In this document: piece by piece, positions 1 to 7,701 of the stretch
Layout of the letters: each line of letters begins with the position of its first letter
Position numbering within the stretch: position 1 is the stretch's first letter
Assembly: GCF_001984175.1 (NCBI RefSeq)
Contig: NZ_MTQP01000040.1
Location: 1 to 64,000 of the forward strand
Direction: 5' to 3'
Source of the DNA: Saccharothrix sp. ALI-22-I
GTDB taxonomy: Bacteria; Actinomycetota; Actinomycetes; Mycobacteriales; Pseudonocardiaceae
Length of the DNA stretch: 64,000 nucleotides
The notes under the pieces: generated by a model
The model's database searches: none
Seen by the model: only the letters and a program-made list of their open reading frames with translations
Told to the model about the DNA's origin: nothing
Made by a program: the position numbers and the translations under genes

Positions 1-324
1 TCGTTCGACGCCGTCCTCGCCGACACCGGCATCCAAGTCGTGAAGATCCCACCACGGTGTCCACGAGCCAACGCCTACGCCGAGCGGTTCGTCGGCACCG
101 TCCGACGCGAAGTCACCGACCGCCTGCTCATCCTCAACGAACACCACCTGCGGGCGGTGCTGCAGCGCTACGCGAACCACTACAACCACCGCAGACCACA
201 CCAAGCCCGACAACTCACCCCACCACGACCGGACCACCCGATCGCAGAGCCGAACCACACGTCGATACGCCGCCGACCAATCCTCGGCGGCATGATCAAC
301 GAGTACGAACCCACAACAGCCTAA
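1..324 (+). CDS. IS transposase, C-terminal part (copy A, cut by window edge)
   Basis: This is the C-terminal 107 codons of a DDE integrase-core transposase; the reading frame is already open at base 1. It contains the [18 protein letters not shown] block, whose glutamate is the last residue of the catalytic DDE triad, and ends in the GGMINEYEP tail shared by the copies at 30.3 kb and 62.3 kb. The nonsense mutation that breaks the 62.3 kb copy is absent here (GAA where that copy has TAA). Whether the gene is whole cannot be judged because its start lies outside the window. The IS3/IS481-type integrase family assignment is from domain recognition; the precise IS name is not known to me. Confidence 0.85.
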   Translation, partial: SFDAVLADTGIQVVKIPPRCPRANAYAERFVGTVRREVTDRLLILNEHHLRAVLQRYANHYNHRRPHQARQLTPPRPDHPIAEPNHTSIRRRPILGGMINEYEPTTA

Positions 325-364
325 CCGCAGGTCAGACCATATGGCCGACTTCTGGCACCCCACA
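1..364 (+). mobile_element. Right part of an IS element (copy A)
   Basis: The transposase end is followed by a conserved right terminus reading GGTCAGACC...GGCCGACTTCTGG and ending in CACCCCACA at 356-364. The same terminus recurs at 16415-16453, 30305 (inverted) and 63474, so the element boundary is set by comparison between copies. The left half is outside the window. Confidence 0.75.
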
Positions 365-365
365 G

Positions 366-890
366 GGTTCCCGTGCAGCCCGGGCAGGAAGACGAGGTAG
401 GTGCCCTCCTGTTCCCGCTCCACCGTGTTCAGCCCGCCGACCGGGTTGAACTGGTAGTTCGAGTCCGGGGTGTAGGGCGGCGAGGACGGCTTGTCCGCCC
501 GGACGTAGGCCATCGAGCCCGAACCGCCCATGGTGAACAGGAACGACGCCGTGAACGAGGAGTCGGTGGGCGTACCGTCGCGGTCGACGCACACGACGTG
601 GACGTCCTGGTCGTGTTCGTCCTGGGGCGCGGGCCCCAGTCCTCCACCGAGCAGACCCGGTCGTTCCCGTCCGCGCTGGTCACGTCGACGGTTCCGCTGT
701 CGGTCCCGAGACCCGGGAACCGCACCGTGTAGCGACCGGCACTTTCCCGGGCCACGGTGTTCACCGCGCCGGTGGAGTTGCACTGGTGCTGTTCGGACGG
801 CGAGTAGGACGACTCGTGCGGCCGGTCCGCCCAGACGTACCCGGACTTCACCGACGGGTCCACCTTGATCAGGCACGCCTTGCTCCGCGC
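366..890 (-). pseudogene. Remnant of a secreted repeat-domain protein, frameshifted
   Basis: On the minus strand two frames together encode a duplicated domain of the type seen in small secreted actinobacterial proteins: GYVWADRPHESSYSPS, then VARESAGRYTVRFPGLG, then CSVEDWGP; in the next frame a second unit starts with MAYVRADKPSSPPYTP and LNTVEREQEGTYLVFLPGLHG. A single-base loss near 636, right after the CSVEDWGP stretch, breaks the frame. The upstream end has no start codon or signal peptide, and the downstream end is cut by the IS terminus at 364. I cannot assign a function; the fold is probably a beta-rich extracellular module. Both ends are missing, so this is a relic. Confidence 0.6.
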
Positions 891-978
891 CGCGGCCGGG
901 CCGAACCACCCGTCCGGAACCCCGAACGCCTGGAGGCTCTGCCCTGGCACCGCCGCTGACGCCCTCCGTAGCCGGCCA

Positions 979-1017
979 GCCGCCGGAGCCACCTCGCTAG
1001 ACGGCGGCTCCGGCGGC
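979..1017 (-). terminator. Hairpin at the end of the ABC transporter operon
   Basis: A perfect 12-bp inverted repeat (GCCGCCGGAGCC and GGCTCCGGCGGC) with a 15-nt loop spans the permease stop codon at 997-999. There is no T-tract, as is common in high-GC actinobacteria. It is well placed to end the minus-strand transporter transcript. Confidence 0.5.
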
Positions 1018-2076
1018 CCGCCTGCGCCCGAAGTAGGTGGACAGGCCCACGGCCAGCAGGAGCGCGGCGCCGTTGAAGACCGGGTCGACCCAGTCGCTGG
1101 CACCGGCCAGCGTGAGGCCACTGACGGTCTCGGAGACGAACACCACGCCGATCATCGTGCCGAGCACGTTGAACCGGCCCGGCTCGATCGCGGTCGCGCC
1201 CAGGAACACCGCGGCCAAAGCGGGGAAGAGCAGGCTGGTGCCGCTGTCCGCGGTGGCTCCGCCGACACGGGCGGTCTGCAGGACGCCGGCGATCCCCGCG
1301 AGCGCTCCGGCGATGACAAAGGTCAGCAGCAGGTTGCGCCGGACGCGGATGCCGACCAGGTTCGCCGCCCTGGGGTTGGATCCCATGGCGTACAGGGCCC
1401 GCCCGTATGGAGTGTGGCCCAGCAGATACCACATCAGGGCACCGAGAACGACGACGACGGACACCACGCGGGGTAGACCCAGCCACTGCTCGGAGCCGAA
1501 GTCGAGCAGGGCGGGTGAGACGCCCGCGCTGATGGTCTGGCCGCCCGAGTACCACTGGATGACCCCGCCGAGAAGGGTGGCGCTGCCCAGGGTGGTGATG
1601 AACGAGCTCATCTGGAACCGGGCCACCATGATGCCATTGACCAGTCCGATGAGCACGCCCGTCGCCACCGCGGCGAGCACCGCCGGCACGACGCCCACGC
1701 CATGGCGGGCCATGAGCGCCGCGCACACCAGGGAGCTGGTCGCCGCGTTCGCCCCGAGGGAGAAGTCGAAGTAGCCGGCGGCCAGCGGCGCGAGGGCGGC
1801 CAGTGCCAGTAGGGCGATGACCGACTGGTTGCCGGTCACTACGCTGAGGTTGGCGGAGGTTGGGAAGACCGCGGCACTCGGCGGGTAGAGGCTGAAGAAG
1901 ACCGCCACGGCGACGGCCAGGGCGGGAAGGGTGTACCGCTCGGCGAGCTGGCCCGGCGACAGGGCGGGCCGCCGGGTGCGCCGGGTCGGCTCCGTCTCCT
2001 CGGACCTCTCGGATTTCGCCGGCGACGGGGGCGTCGGGGGCGAGGATGCGGAAGAGGTAACACCGCTCATGGTCAT
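997..2076 (-). CDS. ABC transporter permease (RbsC/branched-type)
   Basis: This is a 359-residue inner-membrane permease of the ribose/xylose-type ABC importer family. After a hydrophilic, proline- and charge-rich N-terminal tail of about 50 residues come many hydrophobic segments; conserved blocks include GYFDFSLGANAATSS, GLVNGIMVARFQMSSFITTLGS, and the coupling-loop block GRALYAMGSNPRAANLVGI. The start is set by the overlap ATGA with the stop of the ATPase gene and a GGAG motif about ten bases upstream. It forms a three-gene operon with the ATPase and the binding lipoprotein. The family name implies sugars, but the setting among aromatic-catabolism genes suggests an aromatic or other small organic substrate; that is inference. 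Confidence 0.9.
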   Translation of the reverse strand: MTMSGVTSSASSPPTPPSPAKSERSEETEPTRRTRRPALSPGQLAERYTLPALAVAVAVFFSLYPPSAAVFPTSANLSVVTGNQSVIALLALAALAPLAAGYFDFSLGANAATSSLVCAALMARHGVGVVPAVLAAVATGVLIGLVNGIMVARFQMSSFITTLGSATLLGGVIQWYSGGQTISAGVSPALLDFGSEQWLGLPRVVSVVVVLGALMWYLLGHTPYGRALYAMGSNPRAANLVGIRVRRNLLLTFVIAGALAGIAGVLQTARVGGATADSGTSLLFPALAAVFLGATAIEPGRFNVLGTMIGVVFVSETVSGLTLAGASDWVDPVFNGAALLLAVGLSTYFGRRRAAGAAV

Positions 2077-3614
2077 GTCCTGGCTCCGGAGGTGAGGGAC
2101 GGTGAACGCTGGACGAGGTGGACGAGGCGGTCCGCGCTGAGCCCCTCGCCGTCGGCCTCGGCGACGACGCGGCCCTGGTGCAGCACGAGGACCCGGTCGC
2201 ACAGGGCTGCCAGTTCCTCCAGATCGGAGGAGGCGACGAGGACCGCGCAGCCAGAGGCTGCGGTGCGGCGGATCACCGTGTAGATGTCGGCGCGGGACAT
2301 CACGTCCACGCCCTGGGTGGGCTCGTCGAGGAGCAGCAGTTGCGGATCGCGGCGCAGCCAGCGGCCCAGTACGGCCTTTTGCTGGTTGCCGCCGGACAGG
2401 GTGCTGAACGCCGCCTCGACGGAGGGTGCCTTGACGCCGTAGCGGCTCACGAGGTCCTGGCTGTCGCGGCGTTCGGCCCCGTGGTCCAGGCGCCAGCGCC
2501 GCCAGTAGTGGCCGAGCACCGACATCGAGAGGTTGGCCCGCAGCGGGAGGTCCGCGAACGCGGCATCAGCGCCCCGGTCTTCGGGGACGTAGGCGACTCG
2601 GGCGCGCATCGCGTCGCCGGGGCCGGTGAAGGACACCCGGGCGCCGTCGAGTTCGATGGTGCCGCTGGTCGGCCGGTGGTCGCCGAAGAGGGTGCGCAGC
2701 AGCGAGGTGCGGCCGGAGCCGAGCAGGCCCGCGACGCCGACGATCTCACCCGCGCCGATCTCGAGGTCAACGCCACTGAGCGTGCCGCCGGTCAGGTCGG
2801 TGACGGTGAGCACCGGGCGGGGCCGGCTCTTGCTCACGGTAGGACGCACGGCCTCGTCCAGTGCGCGCCCGGCGATGAGCTCCACCAGTTCGGACTCCGT
2901 GGGGCGGTGGTCCACGAGGGTGCCGGCGACCCGGCCGTCCCGCAGCACGGTGTAGTCGTCGGTGACGGCGATGACCTCGCTCAGGCGGTGGCTGACGAGG
3001 ATCACCGTCTGCCCCTGGTCGGCACGCCGGCGTACGGACTCCAGAAGGAAGCTAGCCTCGTGCTCGGGCAGGCTCGCCGTGGGTTCGTCGAGGACGAGGA
3101 CGAGGTCCTCCCGGTCGGTCTCCTGCAGTGCCCGTGCGATGGCGACCATGGTGCGGGCGGCCGGGCGCAGGGTGCCGAGCGGGGCGCGGGGGTCGGCGTC
3201 GATCTCGAACCGCTCCAGCAGTGTGGTGACCCGGTCGTGCAGCGCCCTCCAGCTGATCCGGGCGCCCGTCCGGGTGGGCCAGCCGGAGGCGAGCGCGATG
3301 TTCTCCGCCACGGTGAGGTCGTCGAAGACCCCGAGGTCCTGGTGGACGAAGCGGAGCCCGGCCGCCTGTGCGGCGGCGGCCGAGAAGTTCCGGGCTTCCC
3401 AGCTGCGCCCGCCTACCTCGATCGTGCCGCCGTCGGCGCTGTGGGCGCCGGCGAGGATCTTGATGGTGGTGGACTTGCCGGAGCCGTTGCCGCCGAGCAG
3501 CGCGTGGACGGTGCCGGCACGGACCCGGAGGTCCGTGCCGTGGAGCACCGTGGTACCGCCGAACTGCTTCGTCAGCCCGGTGATCCGCAGTGCCGTGCCG
3601 GGCGGGCGGCTCAC
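2073..3614 (-). CDS. ABC transporter ATP-binding protein with two ABC domains (RbsA/MglA type)
   Basis: This 513-residue cytoplasmic ATPase has two fused nucleotide-binding domains, the normal size for the RbsA/MglA/XylG family. Domain 1 has Walker A GGNGSGKST near residue 40, Walker B LVLVLDEPTASL, but a degraded signature (LRPAARTMVAIA). Domain 2 has a degenerate Walker A GLLGSGRTS, a good signature LSGGNQQKAVLGRWL and Walker B LLLLDEPTQGVD; this asymmetry is usual for the family. The GTG start at 3614 overlaps the last base of the upstream TAG stop by one base; the frame is open further upstream but only as an antisense shadow of the binding-protein gene. It powers the permease encoded immediately downstream. 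Confidence 0.92.
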   Translation of the reverse strand: MSRPPGTALRITGLTKQFGGTTVLHGTDLRVRAGTVHALLGGNGSGKSTTIKILAGAHSADGGTIEVGGRSWEARNFSAAAAQAAGLRFVHQDLGVFDDLTVAENIALASGWPTRTGARISWRALHDRVTTLLERFEIDADPRAPLGTLRPAARTMVAIARALQETDREDLVLVLDEPTASLPEHEASFLLESVRRRADQGQTVILVSHRLSEVIAVTDDYTVLRDGRVAGTLVDHRPTESELVELIAGRALDEAVRPTVSKSRPRPVLTVTDLTGGTLSGVDLEIGAGEIVGVAGLLGSGRTSLLRTLFGDHRPTSGTIELDGARVSFTGPGDAMRARVAYVPEDRGADAAFADLPLRANLSMSVLGHYWRRWRLDHGAERRDSQDLVSRYGVKAPSVEAAFSTLSGGNQQKAVLGRWLRRDPQLLLLDEPTQGVDVMSRADIYTVIRRTAASGCAVLVASSDLEELAALCDRVLVLHQGRVVAEADGEGLSADRLVHLVQRSPSLTSGART

Positions 3615-4777
3615 TACTTCCCCCACCCGGTGGTGTAGTGCTTGACGTAGTCGACGGGCGGCTCGTAGGAGCTGCCCTTCTTGGGCAGGTTGTGGTCGGC
3701 GTCGATGCCGACGAGGCCGACGCCCGCCGACCCTGCGGGCTTCTGGCCCGCCATCAGCCGGACGGCGTCGTCGATGGCGGCCCACGACAGCTGCTTCGAG
3801 GAGTAGCCGACGTCGCCGTCCTGCGCGCCGTCGCTGCGGATGACGTCGGCGTTGGCCGCGTTGCCGAAGTTGCCGACCACGGTGAGCTGGGCACGCCGTC
3901 CGGAGGAGGATATGGCCTGGCCGATGCCCGCCTGCAGCCAGCCGTCGATCGGGAAGGCGACCGCGTTCACGGTCGGCGCCCCGAGGAGGGCGGAGGAGAA
4001 CTTGGAGCCGAGCGTGTTGTTGACGAGGTCCTGGTTGCCGACGTCGAGCTGCTTGACGACCTCGCAGCCGGCGCACTGCTTGAGCTCGTCACGGAAGCCC
4101 TTGCTGATCATCGGGCCCCAGATCGGGTCGGTGAAGTTGACCAGGAGCACCTTCGCCTTGCCGTTGGTCTTGCCGATGACGTAGTCGGCCTGGAGCGCAC
4201 CCATCCGAGCGCGGTAGTCCGCGAGGGTCATGCTCTTGAGGGGGGTGGTGACCGCGGAGTACAGCTTCTCGCCGCCAGCTACGTCGCAGTCCATGCCGCC
4301 GTTGCCGATGGTGATGATTTTGGCCTTCTTGGCCTCGCCGAGGGGGCCCTGGACGGCCGGGCAGTCGACGCCCACGGGCATGATCACGTCGGCCTTGGCG
4401 CTGATCGCCTGCCGGATGCAGGCCCCCCAGCCGCTGGGGTTGAGCTTGCCGTCACAGAGATTGGTCTTCCAGCCTGCGGCCTTGCCGGCCGCCATGGCGG
4501 CCTCGCTGGGCTCCACACATCCGGGCTGCTGCTGGCCGCAGGAGATGACCCAGAGGTTCACCCCTGCCTTCGGCTTCGCGGTGACCTCCGGCAAGTCGCC
4601 GGTGGCGCCCTTGAAGGCCGTCTCCAGGGCGGCGCGCGCCTCCTTGGAGGTCCCGGAGTCGGAGGGCCCGCTGGCCGAGGTGCTTTGGGAGGCGCCGCAG
4701 GCGGCGGTGATGGCGGTGATCGCCGCGACGATCAGGGGGAGGGCAAGCCTTGGAAGTGAACGCCTTTGTTCTGACAC
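3614..4777 (-). CDS. Substrate-binding lipoprotein of the ABC importer
   Basis: This 387-residue protein starts with a positively charged n-region, a hydrophobic stretch and a lipobox (AITAAC-G near residue 27), so it should be a lipid-anchored extracellular binding protein. A serine/threonine-rich linker follows, then a periplasmic-binding-protein fold of the sugar-binding (type 1/ribose) class with blocks such as VNLWVISCGQQQPGC, ADVIMPVGVDCPAV and NAVAFPIDGWLQAGIG. It is the first gene of the transporter operon. The ligand is not known; neighbouring genes suggest an aromatic acid or a glycoside of one. Confidence 0.85.
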   Translation of the reverse strand: MSEQRRSLPRLALPLIVAAITAITAACGASQSTSASGPSDSGTSKEARAALETAFKGATGDLPEVTAKPKAGVNLWVISCGQQQPGCVEPSEAAMAAGKAAGWKTNLCDGKLNPSGWGACIRQAISAKADVIMPVGVDCPAVQGPLGEAKKAKIITIGNGGMDCDVAGGEKLYSAVTTPLKSMTLADYRARMGALQADYVIGKTNGKAKVLLVNFTDPIWGPMISKGFRDELKQCAGCEVVKQLDVGNQDLVNNTLGSKFSSALLGAPTVNAVAFPIDGWLQAGIGQAISSSGRRAQLTVVGNFGNAANADVIRSDGAQDGDVGYSSKQLSWAAIDDAVRLMAGQKPAGSAGVGLVGIDADHNLPKKGSSYEPPVDYVKHYTTGWGK

Positions 4778-4865
4778 GGTTCTCCTTGGGGAGCGGTGGC
4801 GGCAGCATTGCCATTCCGGAGCCGGTGGTTGCTGGAATTGAACACAGTGGGCGACTGCAAGGGAA

Positions 4866-4881
4866 ATTGCGAATCAGCATG
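4866..4881. promoter_or_regulatory. Repeated upstream motif ATTGCGAATCAGCATG (site 1)
   Basis: The 16-mer lies about 90 bases upstream of the binding-lipoprotein start. A near-identical copy (14 of 16 bases) is at 11286-11301, about 113 bases upstream of the small monooxygenase that leads the other minus-strand operon. Same orientation and similar distance suggest a shared regulatory element, not a chance match, but no protein can be assigned. Confidence 0.35.
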
Positions 4882-4943
4882 AATGCCATCGCGGAACATG
4901 ATGCATGCGCTCCTGCTGATCCGCGGCTGCCTCGACAGCGATG

Positions 4944-5459
4944 TCAGGGGTGATTCGGATCCGTTAGCAGGTGTTCCATGACTCCTTCGGGAAGCCGCTT
5001 CCTGAGCTGGCCGGAGAATTCGCCGTCGACAAGCACGAACGCCATGTGGGCAACCGCTTGGGAGCGGTTCTCCCAGCGGTGATCGGTGCCCCGCTGCACG
5101 ACCACGTCCCCTGGCCGCAGCACGGTCTCCGTGTCGTCGAGCACCAGGACGACCTCCCCCTGCAGCACGATGCCGTAGTCGACGGTCTGCGTACGGTGCA
5201 TCGGTGACACGGCACCCGGTGGGAACTCGTTGATCCTGATCTTCGTCCCGTTCGGGTCGGGCGGCACGGTCAGGGAGATCTGCGTCGGCTCCGGTTCGTC
5301 AGGGTCTATACGGGCCGGCGTTTCGCGGGTGTTCCACAGCTCGTGGAAGACCGCGCCGTCCGGTGCGGTCCGCACCACGGGCGGCGGTCCGTCCGAGAGG
5401 AACACCGATTTTCCGTTGTCGTCGTGACCGGTGACGACCCGGCGAGAGATCCAGCTCAT
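4944..5459 (-). CDS. Cupin-domain protein
   Basis: This 171-residue protein has a single conserved cupin barrel in its C-terminal half. Motif 1 is GAVSPMHRTQTVDYGIVLQGEV (G-x5-H-x-T-x4-Y, G) and motif 2 is LRPGDVVVQRGTDHRWENRS, so a metal site could be formed by the histidines and acidic residues, although motif 1 has only one canonical histidine. The ATG at 5459 was chosen because AAAGGTGAG lies about seven bases before it; a GTG three codons earlier sits inside that ribosome site. It lies between the SDR and the transporter operon in the same orientation. The role is probably a ring-cleavage accessory or sensor/isomerase, but no specific reaction can be read from the sequence. Confidence 0.75.
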   Translation of the reverse strand: MSWISRRVVTGHDDNGKSVFLSDGPPPVVRTAPDGAVFHELWNTRETPARIDPDEPEPTQISLTVPPDPNGTKIRINEFPPGAVSPMHRTQTVDYGIVLQGEVVLVLDDTETVLRPGDVVVQRGTDHRWENRSQAVAHMAFVLVDGEFSGQLRKRLPEGVMEHLLTDPNHP

Positions 5460-5596
5460 ACAGCTCACCTTTCAGTGAACGAATGAAATCAGCGTGGTGA
5501 ATGAATCGGCGCGCTGCCGGAAAAGGGCACAGCGCAGCCCGCCGTCCGGTGCGGAAAACACCGCAGGGCGTCAGAGGAGGAAAAATGCGGAGGGCT

Positions 5597-6379
5597 TTAC
5601 ACGGCGTCGAGCGCGTCGGTGAACGCCTTGGTGCCGCCGTGTGCCGAGAATCCCCCGTCGACGGTGATCTCGGCGCCGTTGACGTACGCCGACTCATCGG
5701 AGAGGAGGTACACCACCAGCGGTGCCACCTCCTCGGGGATCCCGGCCCGGTTCATGGGCGTCATCGACAGATGCGCCTTCACGAACACGGGGTTGGCGTT
5801 GGCCATGATCGGTGTGTCGATGTATCCGGGGTGGATGATGTTCGTACGGATCCCCCGGGGAGCCAGCTCCAGCGCCGCGACCTTCGACAGTCCGCGCAGT
5901 GCCCACTTGCTGGCGGTGTAGGCGACCGCGTGGTGGGCGACGAGGCCGGCGACCGAACCGACGTTGACGATCGAGCCTCCTTCGCGCATCAGTGGGGCCA
6001 TGGCCTGCATGCCCAGCAGGGCGCCGGTGGTGTTGACCGCGAAGGCCCTGTTCCAGTCGGCGACGTCGACCTCGCCGAGCCGCGCGCGTACCGGCACGCC
6101 GGCGTTGTTGACCAGGCCGTGCAGGGGACGGCCGAGTGCCTCCAGCCAGTCGGCGAGAGCGGCCCAGTCGTCGGGTGAGGAGACGTCGAGGTGCCGGTAG
6201 CTGACGTCCAGGCCCTGGGCGGTCAGGGAGGCGGCGAGGGCCTCGCCGTCCTCGCCGAGGACGTCGGTGGCGAAGACGGTGGCGCCCTCGCGGGCCGCGG
6301 CCTCTGCCTCGGCGGCACCCTGGCCGCGGGCGGCACCGGTGACGACAACGCTTCGGCCTTCCAGACGCCTTCGACTCAC
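5597..6379 (-). CDS. Short-chain dehydrogenase/reductase (module 1, SDR-a)
   Basis: A 260-residue classical SDR that oxidises or reduces an alcohol/ketone with NAD(P). The cofactor motif TGAARGQG is near residue 14, the structural NNAG motif near residue 90, and the active-site YTASK at about residue 158 with an upstream serine in NVGSVAG. The GTG start at 6379 has a strong AGGAGG six bases upstream. It is closely related to the SDR at 27716-28435 of module 2; both share the HPGYI(D/E)TP and GGxxAHGG tail. The GATG-N5-CATC site at 6484 is about 105 bases upstream of the start, inside the 3' end of the LysR gene. Confidence 0.9.
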   Translation of the reverse strand: MSRRRLEGRSVVVTGAARGQGAAEAEAAAREGATVFATDVLGEDGEALAASLTAQGLDVSYRHLDVSSPDDWAALADWLEALGRPLHGLVNNAGVPVRARLGEVDVADWNRAFAVNTTGALLGMQAMAPLMREGGSIVNVGSVAGLVAHHAVAYTASKWALRGLSKVAALELAPRGIRTNIIHPGYIDTPIMANANPVFVKAHLSMTPMNRAGIPEEVAPLVVYLLSDESAYVNGAEITVDGGFSAHGGTKAFTDALDAV

Positions 6380-6445
6380 GGCTTCCTCCTGTTTCCCGCC
6401 TGTGTCCCGTCCGGGCACTCGGCCGTACCCGGCACGGGACTCACG

Positions 6446-7477
6446 CTAGGAAGCGGGGACGAGATGCGGAAACGGTTGTTGCCGATGGCTGGCATCCGGA
6501 GCCGCCATGGCTTGAACGGCGGCAGCGCCGGTCGCCGATGCCCCGGCGGCGGGAGCCGGCATGCCGGGTTCGGCCAGTTCCGCGCCGACACGACGGACCA
6601 CGCCGCGCAGCCATGTGTGCCCAGGGTCCGTATGGCGCTTGTGATGCCAGTACATTGCCTCGACCAGCGGCAGTTCGTTGGGGAACGGCGCCGGTGCGAC
6701 GGCGCAGCGCGCGAAGTCGGCGTACCGGCGGGCCAGCCGCTCCGGCACCAGCGCCACCAGGTCCGTGCCGCCCACCACGAACGGCAGGACACTGAAGCCA
6801 GGTGTGCTGACCTGGATCTTCGGCGTGACTCCCAGCATCTCCAGCTGGCGGTCCGACGGCGTGAGGCTCTTGCCGAATCCGGCCGCCGCGTGCGGCATCT
6901 CGGCCAGGTCCCGAAGGCTCAGCCGTCCGTCCACCAGCCGTGGGTTGTCCGGGTCGACGATGCACACGAACCGGTCGCGCAGCACAGCCTCGTTGACCCC
7001 GGGCACCCCGTAACCGAGCGGAGCGATCAGCAGGTCGTGGCAAGCCAGATGCGTCTCGCTCTCCAGCTGTCCGGGCGTGATGGGGTGGAAGTCGATGCGC
7101 ACGCCCGGCGCTTCCTGCCCGATGACCCGCAGGAGCGGCTCCACCATCACCGTCATCACGTAGTCGGACATGACGGCGGAGAACCGTTGGTCGCTGGTGG
7201 CTGGAATGAACCGACGAGTCAGGGACAGGGCTTCCTCGGCCTTCTGCAGGGACGCCTGCACGACGGGCAGAAGGCGCTCCGCGAGCGGCGTCAGCTCGTA
7301 CTCCCGGCCCACCCGCACCAGCAGCTCGTCGTCGAAGTGTCGGCGCAGCCGCGCCAGCGAGCCGCTCATCGCGGACTGGCTCGTGTTCAGGCGTTCACCC
7401 GCCCGGGTGACGTTCTTCTGCTGCAACAGCGCTTCGAGCGCCACCAGCAGGTTGAGGTCGATCGTTCCGAGCCCCAT
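6446..7477 (-). CDS. LysR-type transcriptional regulator (module 1)
   Basis: This 343-residue regulator has an N-terminal winged helix-turn-helix (DLNLLVALEALLQQKNVTRAGERL, with SQSAMSGSLARLRRHFDDELLVR) and a type 2 periplasmic-binding effector domain of the NodD/aromatic-sensing class. It ends with an unusual alanine/proline-rich tail of about 35 residues that is not present in its module 2 paralogue; the tail DNA contains a candidate operator for the downstream SDR. The effector is presumably the aromatic substrate or an intermediate of the module. It is transcribed towards the SDR, with the FAH gene upstream in the same orientation. Confidence 0.9.
   Translation of the reverse strand: MGLGTIDLNLLVALEALLQQKNVTRAGERLNTSQSAMSGSLARLRRHFDDELLVRVGREYELTPLAERLLPVVQASLQKAEEALSLTRRFIPATSDQRFSAVMSDYVMTVMVEPLLRVIGQEAPGVRIDFHPITPGQLESETHLACHDLLIAPLGYGVPGVNEAVLRDRFVCIVDPDNPRLVDGRLSLRDLAEMPHAAAGFGKSLTPSDRQLEMLGVTPKIQVSTPGFSVLPFVVGGTDLVALVPERLARRYADFARCAVAPAPFPNELPLVEAMYWHHKRHTDPGHTWLRGVVRRVGAELAEPGMPAPAAGASATGAAAVQAMAAPDASHRQQPFPHLVPAS
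6484..6496. promoter_or_regulatory. Candidate LysR operator GATGGCTGGCATC (site 1)
   Basis: A 13-bp interrupted inverted repeat, GATG-N5-CATC, identical to the site at 11378-11390. It lies about 105 bases upstream of the SDR start at 6379 and inside the 3' end of the LysR gene. Confidence 0.5.
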
Positions 7478-7597
7478 CCGAGTCCCCTTCCGGCAATGTC
7501 ACCGAACGAGCGCCGAAACACGGGATTAACCAGGGCGGTGAGCTTAACGGGAGCAATCAGGGCACGGAAGGGGTGGCGTGCGGCCGTTACCGAGATC

Positions 7598-7610
7598 CAT
7601 ACCAGCCATC
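7598..7610. promoter_or_regulatory. Candidate LysR operator, minus-strand GATGGCTGGTATG (site 2)
   Basis: Read on the minus strand this matches the 13-bp element at 6484 and 11378 in 11 of 13 positions. It sits in the 224-base gap between the LysR start (7477) and the FAH stop (7702), about 121 bases upstream of LysR, where autoregulation would be expected. Confidence 0.45.
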
Positions 7611-7701
7611 GGTGCCACGGATAACATTCGCGACGCCACCCGTGGTGCTGGTGCGGTCCGCCGCAGCAGCCCGTGGACGTGCGGCTCTACGGTTCCCACG
7701 C

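Noticed and set aside
2118-4759. Long plus-strand open frames across the ABC transporter genes
   Set aside because: They are antisense shadows of high-GC genes: low-complexity residues, no family features, and the minus-strand frames hold clear ABC motifs.
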